Assembly (NCBI GenBank): GCA_019308745.1
Contig: JAFDHO010000005.1
Span: 1-64,000, forward strand
Length of the DNA: 64,000 nt
From: Deltaproteobacteria bacterium
Lineage (GTDB): Bacteria > Desulfobacterota > DSM-4660 > Desulfatiglandales > HGW-15
Reading direction: 5' to 3'
The position numbers and the translations under genes were made by a program. This document shows, piece by piece, positions 1-11,214 of this stretch. The number at the start of each line of letters is the position of its first letter. The first letter of the stretch is position 1. The notes below the pieces were generated by a model. That model made no database searches. It was not told where the DNA came from and saw nothing but the letters and a program-made list of their open reading frames with translations.

Positions 1-144
1 GAGCGGAGCGAGGGCGAAGAAAAGACGGCGCCCTCCCGCCAGTCACTCCAGAAAAGGCATCATCACCCGTTCTCCCTATCTGAGGAGGCATTTCAAAAGG
101 CTAAAGTGTTACGAAAAGTCAAGCAGCCGGCCTTTCAATCGCAC

Positions 145-1203
145 CTATTTCTTCTTCCTGTTTTCCGGTCTCAGGGCACGAACGGCAGCACCTGTCTTCC
201 ACATCTCGGAATTCCCTATCTCCGCCAATTCCTTTTCAAGCCTTTCCCTATAGTCCGGGGCGCTGTTCGCTTCCAGCACGATTTTCGTTTCCTTCCCGGA
301 GACAACGCTCTCATAGAGTTCATCGAAGACCGGGGCCACCGCGTCCCTGAAGCGCCCCTTCCAGTCCAGGGCCCCCCTCTGGGCAGTGGTGCTGCAATTT
401 GCATACATCCAGTCCATGCCGTTTTCCGCCACCAGCCTGATCAGGCTTTGGGTGAGTTCTTCGACGGTCTCGTTAAAGGCCTCGCTGGGGCTGTGCCCGT
501 GTTTACGCAAAAGGGCATACTGCGCTTCCATCACGCCCGCAAGGCATCCCATCAGGACTCCCCGTTCCCCTGTGAGATCGCTGTAGACCTCCTTTTCAAA
601 TGTGGTCTCAAAGAGGTACCCCGACCCGATTCCAATTCCCAGCGCAAGGGTCCTCTCCCTGGCCCTCCCAGTAGAATCCTGGTAAATCGCAAAACTGCTG
701 TTGATGCCGCTTCCATCCAGAAAATTCAATCTGACGTTGCGGCCCGATCCCTTTGGCGCCACCATGATGACATCGACGTCTGTGGGTGGAATCACTCCGG
801 TCTGGTCCTTATAGACAATGGAAAAGCCGTGGGAGAAATAGAGGGCGTCCCCAGTGTTGAGGCACCTCTTCACCGTGTCCCAGGCAGCCATCTGTCCTGC
901 GTCCGAAAGGAGATACAAGATTATGCTCCCCCTTTTTGCCGCCTCTTCGATGGGCAAAAGGGTCTCTCCCGGGACAAATCCATCATCTATCGCCTTATTC
1001 CAATACACGGGTTCTTCCTCTCTCTGCCCTATGATCACCTGGAAGCCGTTGTCTTTGAGATTCAGGGCCTGGGCAGGTCCCTGAACACCATAACCCAGCA
1101 CTGTTATCGTATCGTCCTTAAGCACTTCCCTGGCCTTGTCCAGGGGGAATTCATCCGACGTGACGACCTCTTCGACAGTACCGCCAAAGTCTATCCTAGC
1201 CAT
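145..1203 (-). CDS. ilvC: Ketol-acid reductoisomerase
   Basis: 352-aa ORF with VLGYGVQGPAQALNLKDNG Rossmann motif, MVAPKGSG, and KARI C-terminal knotted domain (ETTFEKEVYSDLTGERGVLMG). Confidence 0.96.
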   Translation of the reverse strand: MARIDFGGTVEEVVTSDEFPLDKAREVLKDDTITVLGYGVQGPAQALNLKDNGFQVIIGQREEEPVYWNKAIDDGFVPGETLLPIEEAAKRGSIILYLLSDAGQMAAWDTVKRCLNTGDALYFSHGFSIVYKDQTGVIPPTDVDVIMVAPKGSGRNVRLNFLDGSGINSSFAIYQDSTGRARERTLALGIGIGSGYLFETTFEKEVYSDLTGERGVLMGCLAGVMEAQYALLRKHGHSPSEAFNETVEELTQSLIRLVAENGMDWMYANCSTTAQRGALDWKGRFRDAVAPVFDELYESVVSGKETKIVLEANSAPDYRERLEKELAEIGNSEMWKTGAAVRALRPENRKKK

Positions 1204-1283
1204 TACCTTACTCTCCTTTCTTTATGAACATTGCCTGCTTCATGAGCAGATTGTTATGATATCATGATTCTCACTGGAAAGGC

Positions 1284-1781
1284 CTATTTCTTTTCTCTCC
1301 CCAGGGCAACGACGCCCGTCCGAGCAATCTCCTTAATGCCCATGGGCTTTAAGAGATTCAGCAAAGCGATGATCTTGTCCTCGTCGCCGGTGACTTCGAT
1401 GGTGTAGTAGTCCACATTCACATCAACAATCCTGGACCGGAAGATATCTACCACCCTGAGTATCTCTGCGCGATGCTCGGGCTTGGCCCTCACCTTTATC
1501 AGTGCCATCTCCCTCTGAACATGGTCCGTTCCCGTAAAATCGATCACCTTAATGACGTTGATCAACTTGTTGAGCTGCTTCTTGATCTGCTCAACGATAA
1601 GCATGTCCCCATAGGCCACGAGGGTAATGCGAGAGATGAGCGGATCGGTGGTCTCGGACACGCACAGGCTGTCGATGTTGAATCCCCTGCTGCTGAAAAA
1701 CCCCGCAATCCTGGACAGGACTCCAGGTTGGTTGTCCACCAGGAGAGAAAGGATGTGTCTTTCGGAGCCGTTGTTCTTCAT
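1284..1781 (-). CDS. ilvN: Acetolactate synthase small (regulatory) subunit
   Basis: ACT domain: RHILSLLVDNQPGVLSRIAGFFSSRGFNIDSL; adjacent to ilvB and ilvC. Confidence 0.95.
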   Translation of the reverse strand: MKNNGSERHILSLLVDNQPGVLSRIAGFFSSRGFNIDSLCVSETTDPLISRITLVAYGDMLIVEQIKKQLNKLINVIKVIDFTGTDHVQREMALIKVRAKPEHRAEILRVVDIFRSRIVDVNVDYYTIEVTGDEDKIIALLNLLKPMGIKEIARTGVVALGREKK

Positions 1782-1940
1782 TTATCTTCCTCTTCCAACA
1801 CCCTGAGGGGGCCTATTCCCGAGCAGGATTTAAGTCGCCTCAAGGTCTTAGGGCCTGCTTAATCCGTTGGAGTCTCCGCGAAGTCCCTCTGGTCAGGGAT
1901 TCCCAGGGACACACACTCAGCCCATATTCATGAGTTAAGG

Positions 1941-2257
1941 GGGCGTTGCCCGAATCCCCTCTATTCTCTTTACCCCCGAATAGGGCGTATCGAGGCGCCG
2001 TGCCGCCCCTTGGGAGGTCTTTTCAAAAGGCTCAATCAAATTTCTCCCAGACATTGGGAACGGCACCAAACATTTAATAGAAGGCCTCAATAGCCCCAAA
2101 AGATCATCTCCACCGGAGTCTCCTTCTTCTGTGCCTGTTGGGAGACGACTATGAGGATTATGGGGGCGCAAAAAAGGATCAGGACGAATATTGAGCCTTT
2201 TGAAAAGACCTCCCAAGGGGCTAACCATCATCACTGTTGTGCTTTGGGCAACAGCCC
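1941..2257. repeat. Copy A of a ~320-bp palindromic intergenic repeat (inner arms 2005-2036 / 2190-2221; outer ends GGGCGTTGCCC / GGGCAACAGCCC)
   Basis: Perfect 32-bp inverted arms; the core between them is clearly similar to 33507-33658 and to the reverse complement of the core of 55301-55627. Confidence 0.85.
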
Positions 2258-2324
2258 ATTAGTATCTTACCCTGAGCCACAATATGGACTCTCACAGTTC
2301 CCACTCCCGCGCTCCTCTTGTTCC

Positions 2325-4004
2325 CTATACCAGGAGCATTTCCGTGATGGGCGCCCCTGATGGTACCATGGGATAGACGCACTCTTCCCTTTCCACAACA
2401 AAGTCCATAATAACGGGCTTTGGAGTAGAAAGTCCCCTGTACAAGACTCCCTCCACTTCCTCCGGCCTTGTTGCCCTGAGGCCCACTGCTCCGTAAGCCT
2501 CGGCCAGCTTCACGAAATCCGGCGCACACTCCATCTCCGTACAGGCATAACACCTGTCATAGAACAACTCCTGCCACTGCCTCACCATCCCCAGGTACCC
2601 GTTATTGAGGATAACCACCTTCACGGGAAGATTGTATTGAATGGCAGTGGCCAGTTCCTGAATGTTCATTTGGATGCTTCCATCCCCGGCAATGTCTACC
2701 ACCAACTTGTCCGGATGGGCAACCTGCGCGCCTATCGCCGCAGGAAACCCGAACCCCATGCAACCGAGCCCCCCTGACGTGATGAATCGGTTGGGATGGT
2801 TGAAGTGATAGAATTGCGCAGCCCACATTTGATTCTGTCCCACCTCCGTCGTGATAATGGCATCTCCCTTTGTCAGTTCGTATAATTTCTCCACCACGAA
2901 CTGGGGCTTTATGACATCCTTTTGTTCATAGGCCAAAGGCCTCTTTGATTTCCATTCATCGATTTGACGCAGCCAGGGCCTCCGCGTCTTCTTGAGTTCA
3001 CCCATATCCTCTTGCTCTAACATCTTGTTCAACCTGTTGAGGGTAATCTTGCAATCACCCACTATGGGCACGTTGACGAGAATGTTCTTGCGGATTGATG
3101 TTGGATCAATGTCGATATGGATTATCTTGGCTTGCCTTGCAAAGGAATCAGTTTTCCCTGTCACCCGGTCATCAAAGCGAACGCCGATGGCGATGAGCAG
3201 ATCACATTCCCCCGTAGACATGTTTGCCCGGTAGGTTCCGTGCATACCTATCATCCCCAGCCACAAGGGGTCTGTGGCTGGATAGGCCCCGAGCCCCATC
3301 AGGGTGGATGTAACAGGAGCATGGACCTTCCGTACAAAGCGTTTCAACTCATTGGCCGCCCCGGAAAGGATGACGCCCCCCCCGGCAAAGACCACGGGTT
3401 TCTTGGCCTCCTTGATGAGTTTGATTGCCTTGGGCAGTTGTTTCACGTTGGGTTCATAGGTGGGGTTATAGGACCTGAGCCGTATTTCCTTTATGGGTCT
3501 ATACTGCATGGTTGCCTGCACGCAATCCTTGGGAAGGTCTACCAGGACCGGACCCGGTCTTCCAGACTTTGCTATGTAGAAGGCTTCCTTGAGGATTCTG
3601 GGGAGATCCTTCACGTCTGTCACAAGATAGTTGTGCTTGGTGCACGGCCTCGTTATCCCTACGATATCGACTTCCTGAAAGGCATCATTTCCAATGAGCT
3701 GTGTCGGCACTTGCCCTGTCAGGACGACAATGGGAACAGAGTCCATGTAGGCCGAGGCGATTCCCGTTACCGTATTTGTAGCCCCTGGCCCTGAAGTTAC
3801 AAGGCACACACCAACTCTGCCCGACGCCCGGGCATACCCGTCTGCTGCATGGACCGCCCCCTGCTCGTGCCTTACCAGGACATGTCTGATGTCTGATTTG
3901 ACAAGCTCATCATATATGTCGATAACCGCCCCCCCCGGGAAACCAAAAATGGTATCGACTCCTTCTTCCTGGAGTACCTTGATAATGATTTGCGCTCCCG
4001 TCAA
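2325..4004 (-). CDS. ilvB: Acetolactate synthase large subunit (ThDP-dependent)
   Basis: 559 aa; [49 protein letters not shown] ThDP motif. Confidence 0.97.
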   Translation of the reverse strand: MTGAQIIIKVLQEEGVDTIFGFPGGAVIDIYDELVKSDIRHVLVRHEQGAVHAADGYARASGRVGVCLVTSGPGATNTVTGIASAYMDSVPIVVLTGQVPTQLIGNDAFQEVDIVGITRPCTKHNYLVTDVKDLPRILKEAFYIAKSGRPGPVLVDLPKDCVQATMQYRPIKEIRLRSYNPTYEPNVKQLPKAIKLIKEAKKPVVFAGGGVILSGAANELKRFVRKVHAPVTSTLMGLGAYPATDPLWLGMIGMHGTYRANMSTGECDLLIAIGVRFDDRVTGKTDSFARQAKIIHIDIDPTSIRKNILVNVPIVGDCKITLNRLNKMLEQEDMGELKKTRRPWLRQIDEWKSKRPLAYEQKDVIKPQFVVEKLYELTKGDAIITTEVGQNQMWAAQFYHFNHPNRFITSGGLGCMGFGFPAAIGAQVAHPDKLVVDIAGDGSIQMNIQELATAIQYNLPVKVVILNNGYLGMVRQWQELFYDRCYACTEMECAPDFVKLAEAYGAVGLRATRPEEVEGVLYRGLSTPKPVIMDFVVEREECVYPMVPSGAPITEMLLV

Positions 4005-4034
4005 TTTGATGGCTATCCCTCCTTTTCAGGTTCT

Positions 4035-5708
4035 TTATTCCAGTATGGCCCCTTTACTCCCGGAGAGAACACTCCGAGCATACCTGTGCATATATCCTGA
4101 TTGGATTCGAATTTCCGGGGGTCTCCACTCTGACCGTCGCCTCTTCAGCTCTTCGTCATCCAACCGGACATTGATTCGCTTATTGTTGATATCGACGATG
4201 ATGCTGTCCCCGTCCTTTAACAGGGCGATAGGACCTCCTTCCATCGCCTCCGGCGATACGTGTCCTATGGAAGCACCTCTGGTCGCACCGGAGAAACGCC
4301 CGTCCGTAATCAATGCTACGCTTTCATCGAGGCCCATGCCAGCAATGGCCGAGGTGGGAGTGAGCATTTCCCTCATGCCGGGCCCACCCTTTGGCCCCTC
4401 GTACCGAATGACGAGAACTTCACCTTCTCTTACCTTCCTCCCCAGTATAGCGTCGGTGGCCTCTTCCTCCGAATCAAAGGTCCTGGCCGGTCCTTCGTGA
4501 TAGAGCATATTCTTGGACACGGCCGACTGCTTAACCACACAACCCCCCGGAGCTATATTGCCGTAAAGGATTGCGAGCCCACCTTCTCTATTGTAGGGAT
4601 CTTTCCTGCTCCTTATCACGGCCGGATCCTTTATCGTAGCACCCTCGATGTTTTCTCCAACGCTCTTCCCGGATACGGTCAGGCACTCCCCATTTATGAG
4701 GCCTGCCATAGAGAGCTCCTTGAGGACCGCCCTTATCCCCCCGGCTCTGTCAAGATCCTCGATGTGGTCTTTCCCGGCGGGGCTCATGAAGCACAGGTTC
4801 GGTGTCCTTTGGCTGACCTCGTTGACCTTTTCCAGGTCAAAGGGAACACCCGCCTCGTTTGCAATGGCCTGGAGATGAAGGACCGTATTGGTCGAACACC
4901 CAAGGGCCATGTCCACGGTCAGGGCATTGGTGAAGGCCTCTTCCGTCAAGATCTGCCGAGCCGTCATCCCCTTGTCCAGGAGATCCATGATCCTTATACC
5001 CGTCTCCTTGGCCAGTCTGATCCTCGATGCCATCACGGCGGGAATGGTTCCATTGCCCGGCAGGGCCATCCCGACCGCCTCGGTCAAGCAATTCATGGAA
5101 TTGGCAGTGAACATGCCAGCGCAGGAACCGCACGTGGGGCATGCCTCATTCTCGATGGCAGCAAGGCTCGCCTGGTCCATGATGCCGGAATGGACCGCAC
5201 CGACCGATTCGAAAACAGTTACCAGATCGATCTTTTGGTCCATGTTCTGTGGATGCCTTCCGGCCAGCATCGGGCCTCCACTGATGACAATGCTCGGGAT
5301 GTCGAGCCTGGCAGCCGCCATAAGCATCCCCGGGACTATCTTGTCGCAATTTGGGACCAGGACAATGGCATCAAAGGCATGGCCTTTTACCATGATCTCG
5401 ACGGAGTCGGCTATGAGCTCCCGGCTGGCAAGGGAGTATTTCATCCCCACGTGGTTCATTGCTATCCCATCGCAGACCCCTATTGTCCCAAAGGCTATGG
5501 GAAGGCCTCCCGCCATATAGACACCGGCCTTGACGGCCTCCACGATCTTGTCCAGATGGATGTGGCCCGGTATGATGTCGTTTGCCGAGTTGGCTATCCC
5601 TATCAGAGGCCTTTCAAGCTCTTGATCTGTATAGCCCATGGCCTTGAAGAGGGATCGGTGAGGAGCCCGATCAATTCCCTTCTTTACACTGTCACTTATC
5701 ATTCCCAT
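4035..5708 (-). CDS. ilvD: Dihydroxy-acid dehydratase
   Basis: 557 aa; [43 protein letters not shown]. Confidence 0.97.
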   Translation of the reverse strand: MGMISDSVKKGIDRAPHRSLFKAMGYTDQELERPLIGIANSANDIIPGHIHLDKIVEAVKAGVYMAGGLPIAFGTIGVCDGIAMNHVGMKYSLASRELIADSVEIMVKGHAFDAIVLVPNCDKIVPGMLMAAARLDIPSIVISGGPMLAGRHPQNMDQKIDLVTVFESVGAVHSGIMDQASLAAIENEACPTCGSCAGMFTANSMNCLTEAVGMALPGNGTIPAVMASRIRLAKETGIRIMDLLDKGMTARQILTEEAFTNALTVDMALGCSTNTVLHLQAIANEAGVPFDLEKVNEVSQRTPNLCFMSPAGKDHIEDLDRAGGIRAVLKELSMAGLINGECLTVSGKSVGENIEGATIKDPAVIRSRKDPYNREGGLAILYGNIAPGGCVVKQSAVSKNMLYHEGPARTFDSEEEATDAILGRKVREGEVLVIRYEGPKGGPGMREMLTPTSAIAGMGLDESVALITDGRFSGATRGASIGHVSPEAMEGGPIALLKDGDSIIVDINNKRINVRLDDEELKRRRSEWRPPEIRIQSGYMHRYARSVLSGSKGAILE

Positions 5709-5828
5709 TCCGTCCTCCGTGAAAAGATGAAACCAGCTTAGAACTTCCGATGGCTTTGGCTCCGCCGGCCCCTGAGGGGATGGCCTTGCACCCGGTCAGC
5801 GGGCCCTCCTTGGACACCTCGGGTCGGC

Positions 5829-6326
5829 TTAGAAGGAGCCATTCTCCTTTATGTATTCCACAAGGCCTCCCGCCTGAACTATTTCCATCATGAAGTCAGG
5901 TATTGCCTTGGCCGTCAGGCTCTTCTGATCATCCCCTTCTTTCCCCATTTCTCCGGTCCCCACGTCCACTGTAACCCGGTCTCCCTCGGAGAACAGGTCC
6001 CAAGCCCCTTCTGATTCAAGCAGGGGCAGGCCGATATTAAAGGCATTCCTGTAAAAGATCCGTGCAAAGCTCTTTGCAATCACCAACCCGATGCCGGATT
6101 CCTTTATGGCCCAGGGGGCGTGCTCTCGTGAGGACCCGCAGCCGAAATTGCTCCCCGCCAGGATGATATCCCCATACGCCACCCCATCTCTGAAGTCGGG
6201 CCGCACGTCGGCAAAGCAATTCCTTGCCAGCGTCGCCTTGTCAGACACATTGAGAAATCTCGCCGGGATGATGACATCCGTGTCAATATTGTCTCCGAAT
6301 TTCCAAACCCTTCCTGTCAACCGCAT
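5829..6326 (-). CDS. leuD: 3-isopropylmalate (possibly also citramalate) dehydratase small subunit
   Basis: 165 aa; GDNIDTDVIIPARFLN, GSNFGCGSSREHAPWAIK. Confidence 0.95.
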   Translation of the reverse strand: MRLTGRVWKFGDNIDTDVIIPARFLNVSDKATLARNCFADVRPDFRDGVAYGDIILAGSNFGCGSSREHAPWAIKESGIGLVIAKSFARIFYRNAFNIGLPLLESEGAWDLFSEGDRVTVDVGTGEMGKEGDDQKSLTAKAIPDFMMEIVQAGGLVEYIKENGSF

Positions 6327-6370
6327 ATTCGTGTCTCCTTAGATCTCGCAATCAGAAAACCCTGGTCCCT

Positions 6371-7636
6371 TTACAATTCCTCCGGCGAACAGATCCTACC
6401 CCTGACAGCCGAGGCTGCCGCCACGGCCGGGCCAGATAGAAAGACCTCGCTTTTGGGATGGCCCATGCGTCCGATGAAATTCCTGTTGGTAGTCGACAAT
6501 GCCCTTTCACCCTCGGCCAAGACCCCCATGTGCCCGCCCAGGCATGGCCCGCAGCAGGGTGGGCCTATGATTGCTCCTGCCTCCAACAGGGTTCCAATGA
6601 TCCCCGACTTTAAGGCATCCTTGTAAATGGCAGTAGAGCCCGGAGCGATAATGAGTCGTAACCCCTGGTGAACGGAACGACCCTTCAGGAGGCTCGCAGC
6701 GACCTCCAGGTCTTCCAGCCTCCCGTTCGTACAGGATCCAATGACGACCTGGTCCAGGACCACATTGTCCACCTCAGAAACGGGCCGCACGTTGTCCGGT
6801 GAATGGGGGTAGGCTACCTGGGGTTCTATCTGATCCACATCAATTTCAATCGTCCTTTCATAAGGGGCATCTCCGTCGCTCCGAAAGAACAGGGGCTCCC
6901 TCTGAGTCCGCTTGCTGATATAGTCTCTGGTTATCTCATCGGGTTCGATGATCCCGTTCTTGGCGCCCCCTTCAACGGCCATATTTGTCATGGTTAGTCT
7001 CTGATCCATGGAGAGGGACCTTATGACCTCGCCTGAGAACTCCATGGCCCGGTATAGGGCACCTTCGACACCAATCTTACCCAGGGTGTAAAGGATGAGG
7101 TCCTTTCCCCCTACCCATTCCCGGAGTGCTCCACGATAATCCAGTCTTATTGTGGAAGGGACCTTGAGCCATGTCCTTCCTGTGGCCATGATAACGGCAA
7201 GATCCGTGCTGCCCACACCGGTTGAAAAGGCCCCCAAGGCACCGTAGGTGCACGTATGGCTGTCCGCTCCGATAACCAGGTCTCCCGGCAATACCATCCC
7301 CTTTTCAGGGAGGATCACGTGCTCTATTCCCCCGTCCCCCAGCTCATAGTAATGGAGGATATCCTGCTCCATGGCAAAATCTCTCATGAGCTTGGCCTGT
7401 TGGGCCGATTGGATATCCTTGTTTGGCACAAAATGATCCGGGATCAGGGCCACCCTGTTCTTGTCGAATACCTCGCCCCTGCCCATTTCGCCGAATACCC
7501 TGATTGCCAAAGGGGCGGTTATGTCATTGGCAAGGGCCAGGTCCACGTTCACTTTAATGAGATCTCCTGGGCTGACGCACTCAAGTCCCGCGTGAGACGC
7601 CAGTATCTTCTCTGTTATGGTCATGGGGTTTTTCAT
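6371..7636 (-). CDS. leuC: 3-isopropylmalate dehydratase large subunit
   Basis: 421 aa; MTITEKILASHAG, GADSHTCTYGALGAFSTGVGSTD, VIGSCTNGRLEDL, GPPCCGPCLGGHMG. Confidence 0.96.
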   Translation of the reverse strand: MKNPMTITEKILASHAGLECVSPGDLIKVNVDLALANDITAPLAIRVFGEMGRGEVFDKNRVALIPDHFVPNKDIQSAQQAKLMRDFAMEQDILHYYELGDGGIEHVILPEKGMVLPGDLVIGADSHTCTYGALGAFSTGVGSTDLAVIMATGRTWLKVPSTIRLDYRGALREWVGGKDLILYTLGKIGVEGALYRAMEFSGEVIRSLSMDQRLTMTNMAVEGGAKNGIIEPDEITRDYISKRTQREPLFFRSDGDAPYERTIEIDVDQIEPQVAYPHSPDNVRPVSEVDNVVLDQVVIGSCTNGRLEDLEVAASLLKGRSVHQGLRLIIAPGSTAIYKDALKSGIIGTLLEAGAIIGPPCCGPCLGGHMGVLAEGERALSTTNRNFIGRMGHPKSEVFLSGPAVAAASAVRGRICSPEEL

Positions 7637-7858
7637 TGCTCGATCTTCACTCCTTTAGGGCCCGGTGCCCAAAACCCTGAAGGACACCAAGAACCAGGAT
7701 AAACTCATGGTCCATGCATTCAATCCAGATACGAAGGAGACAAACTGACGTGGGTAGGATCTGTCACGGGCAGAGTCTTCCCCCTTGTCTGTGAGAGACC
7801 TACCCAATCTGTGTCTCCATCTCAAAAATCACTGAAATGTTGTCGGGGCTACCCCTTC

Positions 7859-9400
7859 CTAGAGACCCCTTTCCCCTAAGGCAAGAGAGGGGTTCTTCTT
7901 GAGATATTCGAGCCGATTAAGACCGTTGACATATGCCTTGGCACTTGCCGTGAATATATCCGGGTCCGCGCCCTTTCCAAGGGCGACCAGGCCGTTTTCC
8001 TGCAATCGAACGGTTACCTCTCCCTGGGCATCTGTCCCGCCACTGATGGCATTGATGGTGAATCGAACCAGCTTTGAACGGGTTTCCGTCAGCTTGGCTA
8101 TTGTATTGAAGGTGGCGTCTATCGGGCCAACTCCAAAGCCCGCCCCCTGGGTGATCCTTCCATCTATCTCCAGCTTGACTGTTGCCGTTGGCACTGCCAT
8201 GGTCCCACTCACAACATTGAGGTAGTCCAGTTTGTACTTGTCAGGCACCCTCAGGACCTCTTCGGCGATCAACACCTCGATATCCTCGTCCAGGATTTCT
8301 TTCCTCTTGTCAGCCAGTTCCTTGAATCTCTCAAAGACCCTGTTCAGGTCTGCCTCTTCCAACTCGTATCCCAACTCCGCCAGTTTCTTTTTGAAGGCAT
8401 GCCTGCCCGAGTGTTTTCCCAGGACTAGCCTGTTGCTTGCGAGCCCGACGGTCTCAGGTTCCATGATCTCATATGTCATTCTGTGCTTGAGGACACCATC
8501 CTGGTGTATCCCTGCCTCGTGGGCAAAGGCATTGGCCCCTACCACTGCCTTGTTGGGTTGCACCACAATGCCCGTCACCATGCTGACCAGTCTGCTCGTG
8601 GGATAGATTTCCCTTGTATCTATGTTGGATGTGAGGCCCAGATGATCCCTTCGGGTGTAAAGCCCCATGACCACTTCCTCAAGGGATGTATTTCCTGCCC
8701 TCTCGCCTATCCCGTTTATGGTGACTTCGACCTGCCGCGCACCTGCGCGCAGCCCGGCAAAGGTGTTTGCCGTGGCAAGGCCTAGATCGTTGTGACAATG
8801 GACGCTGACCACGGCCTTGTCCAAATTCGGCGTATGAGTGCGAATGTAATCGACCAACTCGCCGAATTCATCGGGCATCGCGTAACCCACTGTGTCGGGT
8901 AAGTTTACCGTTGTTGCCCCGGCCTCGATCACGGCTTCGAAAATACGACAAAGAAAATCCCTGTCACTTCTGGATCCGTCTTCCGCAGAAAACTCCACAT
9001 TGTCGGTAAGGGATTTGGCATACCTTACGGCCTCGACAGCGGCCTTGACTACTTCATCACGGGTCATCTTGAGCTTGTGCTCCAAGTGGATATCCGAGGT
9101 GGCAATAAAAGTATGAATCCTCGGATGGGCAGCCTCCCTTATCGCCCCCCAGGCGCTGTCAATGTCCTCCTTGGAGGCCCGTGCCAGGGCGACGACTTCG
9201 CTCTTTTGAATCTTCGAGGCCACCATTTTCACTGCCTCGAAGTCCCCGGGCGATGCAGCGGGAAAACCCGCCTCTATGGCGTCCACCCCCAGTTTTTCCA
9301 GTTTTACGGCGAGCCTCAACTTTTCCGCGGCATTCATACTCGCACCCGGTGATTGCTCACCGTCCCTTAGGGTCGTATCAAAAACAATGATTCGGTCCAT
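7859..9400 (-). CDS. leuA: 2-isopropylmalate synthase
   Basis: 513 aa; [30 protein letters not shown]-terminal LeuA allosteric domain. Confidence 0.96.
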   Translation of the reverse strand: MDRIIVFDTTLRDGEQSPGASMNAAEKLRLAVKLEKLGVDAIEAGFPAASPGDFEAVKMVASKIQKSEVVALARASKEDIDSAWGAIREAAHPRIHTFIATSDIHLEHKLKMTRDEVVKAAVEAVRYAKSLTDNVEFSAEDGSRSDRDFLCRIFEAVIEAGATTVNLPDTVGYAMPDEFGELVDYIRTHTPNLDKAVVSVHCHNDLGLATANTFAGLRAGARQVEVTINGIGERAGNTSLEEVVMGLYTRRDHLGLTSNIDTREIYPTSRLVSMVTGIVVQPNKAVVGANAFAHEAGIHQDGVLKHRMTYEIMEPETVGLASNRLVLGKHSGRHAFKKKLAELGYELEEADLNRVFERFKELADKRKEILDEDIEVLIAEEVLRVPDKYKLDYLNVVSGTMAVPTATVKLEIDGRITQGAGFGVGPIDATFNTIAKLTETRSKLVRFTINAISGGTDAQGEVTVRLQENGLVALGKGADPDIFTASAKAYVNGLNRLEYLKKNPSLALGERGL

Positions 9401-9466
9401 TTCCCAATAACCTCCCTGTCCTTAGATTCTGGATCTTGTCATCAAAAGAAAGCCCATAGGGTAAGG

Positions 9467-11134
9467 TTATCCGGTAAGGACCCGCCGCAGACTCCCCTTC
9501 TTGGAAGGGGCATCTGCGGTGCTCGTCTCCCTTCTACTCTTTTTCATCACGTCATCGGCCTCTTTGCCGTTCAATTCCTTCGAAAGTTTGTACTGGACGC
9601 TATCTACCAGGGCCTGCCAGCTTGCCTCGATAATATTCTCAGAGACGCCGATCGTGGACCAGATCTCCCTGGAATCCCGGGACTCTATCTGGACCCTGAC
9701 CTTGGCGCCGGTCCCGTCGCTGCCATCTATTACCCGGACCTTGAAATCGACCAGACCCATCTCCTGAACCTCGGGGAAGAACTTCTTCAGCGCCTTTCTC
9801 AGGGCGTTATCAAGGGCGTTGACCGGCCCATCACCCTCGGCAGCCGTGATCTCATGCTCTTCACCTACGGAGATCTTGATGGTGGCCTGGGATGTGCTCG
9901 GTCCCGAACGATTCTTCTCGATGGTCACCCTGAAGGACTCGAGCCTGAAAGGCTCTTCCAATTGTCCGGTAACCTTCTTGATCAACAACTCAAGGGACCC
10001 TTCTGCTGCATCGAACTGATATCCCTGATCTTCCAGTTTCTTTATTTCATCAACGATCTTCTTGCTGTCATAACCGTTGCCGCCCAGCCTGATATCCATC
10101 TCCCTCGTCTTGTACTCTATGTTGCTCTTTCCCGAGAGATCGGAGACAAGGACCCTTCTCCGGTTACCGACCCTCTCGGGGTCCATGTGTTCATAGGCCT
10201 CCGGCCTCTTCAGGATTGCGCTTACATGGACCCCCGCCTTGTGGGCAAAGGCACTCTTGCCCACAAAGGGCCTTTGATTCAGGGGCGGCACGTTTGCCAC
10301 CTCGCTGACATACCGGGAAATCTCAGTCAGCCTGCTGACATTCTCGGGCTCGATGCACTCATAGCCCATCTTCAATTGTAGATTTCCCAGCACGGATATG
10401 AGATCCACATTCCCGCAACGTTCGCCATAGCCGTTTATGGTCCCCTGGACCATACGTGCCCCGGCCTGAACCGCAGCCAGGGAGTTCGACAGGGCGAGCC
10501 CGCAGTCATTATGCACGTGGATACCCACCGGCACCCTCAAAAGGGGCATCACTTCTCCGAGTATCGCCTCCACTTCATGGGTCATGGACCCCCCGTTTGT
10601 GTCGCAGAGCACGATCACATCGGCCCCCGCTTCCTGGGCAGTACTTACGGTCTTGATGGCATAGTCGCGGTTTCTCTTGTAACCATCGAAAAAATGCTCT
10701 GCGTCGTAGATAACCTGCCGCCCTTGCCTCTTGAGATAGGCTACACTGTCCTGGATCATAGCCAGGTTTTCGGCCAGGGAGACCCTCAAGATCTTCGACG
10801 CATGCAGATCCCAACTCTTCCCAAAAATGGTGCAGGTTTCACACTCTGTCTTGAGAAGTGCCAAGATATTCTTGTCATCTCCAGGTCTCGTCTTGGGCCG
10901 GCGTGTACTTCCGAAGGCCGCCAGGCGGGCTTTTTCAAAGGGCGTCTTCCTTGCCATCTCAAAGAACCGGGCATCCTTCGGGTTGGATCCAGGCCACCCA
11001 CCCTCTATGTAATGGATCCCAAATTCATCCAGCTTTCGGGCTATTCTCAGCTTGTCCTCGGCAGAAAGATTAACCTGCTCTCCCTGGGTCCCATCTCTAA
11101 GGGTCGTATCATACAGGGTGACTTTTCTTTCCAT
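9467..11134 (-). CDS. cimA: (R)-citramalate synthase; the ORF track starts at TTG 11158, but ATG 11134 has a Shine-Dalgarno (GGAGAAAGGCT-ATG)
   Basis: MERKVTLYDTTLRDGTQGEQVNLSAEDKL, IEGGWPGSNPKD, HNDCGLALSNSLAAVQAGA. Confidence 0.94.
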   Translation of the reverse strand: MERKVTLYDTTLRDGTQGEQVNLSAEDKLRIARKLDEFGIHYIEGGWPGSNPKDARFFEMARKTPFEKARLAAFGSTRRPKTRPGDDKNILALLKTECETCTIFGKSWDLHASKILRVSLAENLAMIQDSVAYLKRQGRQVIYDAEHFFDGYKRNRDYAIKTVSTAQEAGADVIVLCDTNGGSMTHEVEAILGEVMPLLRVPVGIHVHNDCGLALSNSLAAVQAGARMVQGTINGYGERCGNVDLISVLGNLQLKMGYECIEPENVSRLTEISRYVSEVANVPPLNQRPFVGKSAFAHKAGVHVSAILKRPEAYEHMDPERVGNRRRVLVSDLSGKSNIEYKTREMDIRLGGNGYDSKKIVDEIKKLEDQGYQFDAAEGSLELLIKKVTGQLEEPFRLESFRVTIEKNRSGPSTSQATIKISVGEEHEITAAEGDGPVNALDNALRKALKKFFPEVQEMGLVDFKVRVIDGSDGTGAKVRVQIESRDSREIWSTIGVSENIIEASWQALVDSVQYKLSKELNGKEADDVMKKSRRETSTADAPSKKGSLRRVLTG

Positions 11135-11159
11135 AGCCTTTCTCCGTGTTTTCTCCAAA

Positions 11160-11196
11160 AAAAATCCGTTATCAGGGGGCCTGATAACGGATTTTT
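11160..11196 (-). terminator. Intrinsic terminator/attenuator hairpin directly upstream of cimA
   Basis: On the minus strand AAAAATCCGTTATCAGG-CCC-CCTGATAACGGATTTTT followed by a run of T (a's at 11157-11164 on plus), just before the cimA SD. Confidence 0.9.
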
Positions 11197-11214
11197 GTGA
11201 TCTCTTCTTTTCTT

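Noticed and set aside
106-1227. 373-aa plus-strand ORF opposite ilvC
   Set aside because: Shadow ORF: the minus strand encodes a full, clearly recognisable IlvC; the plus translation shows no family motifs.
1935-2234. Small ORFs inside repeat copies A and B (1935-2234 minus, 2151-2360 plus, 33375-33641 minus, 33615-33797 plus)
   Set aside because: Partial peptide similarity (for example GAQKR / GAQKG) reflects shared repeat DNA; frames and stops are not maintained between copies, so no protein is supported.
4260-5741. 493-aa plus-strand ORF opposite ilvD
   Set aside because: Long open frame is a by-product of GC-rich codon usage on the coding strand; IlvD motifs are intact on the minus strand.
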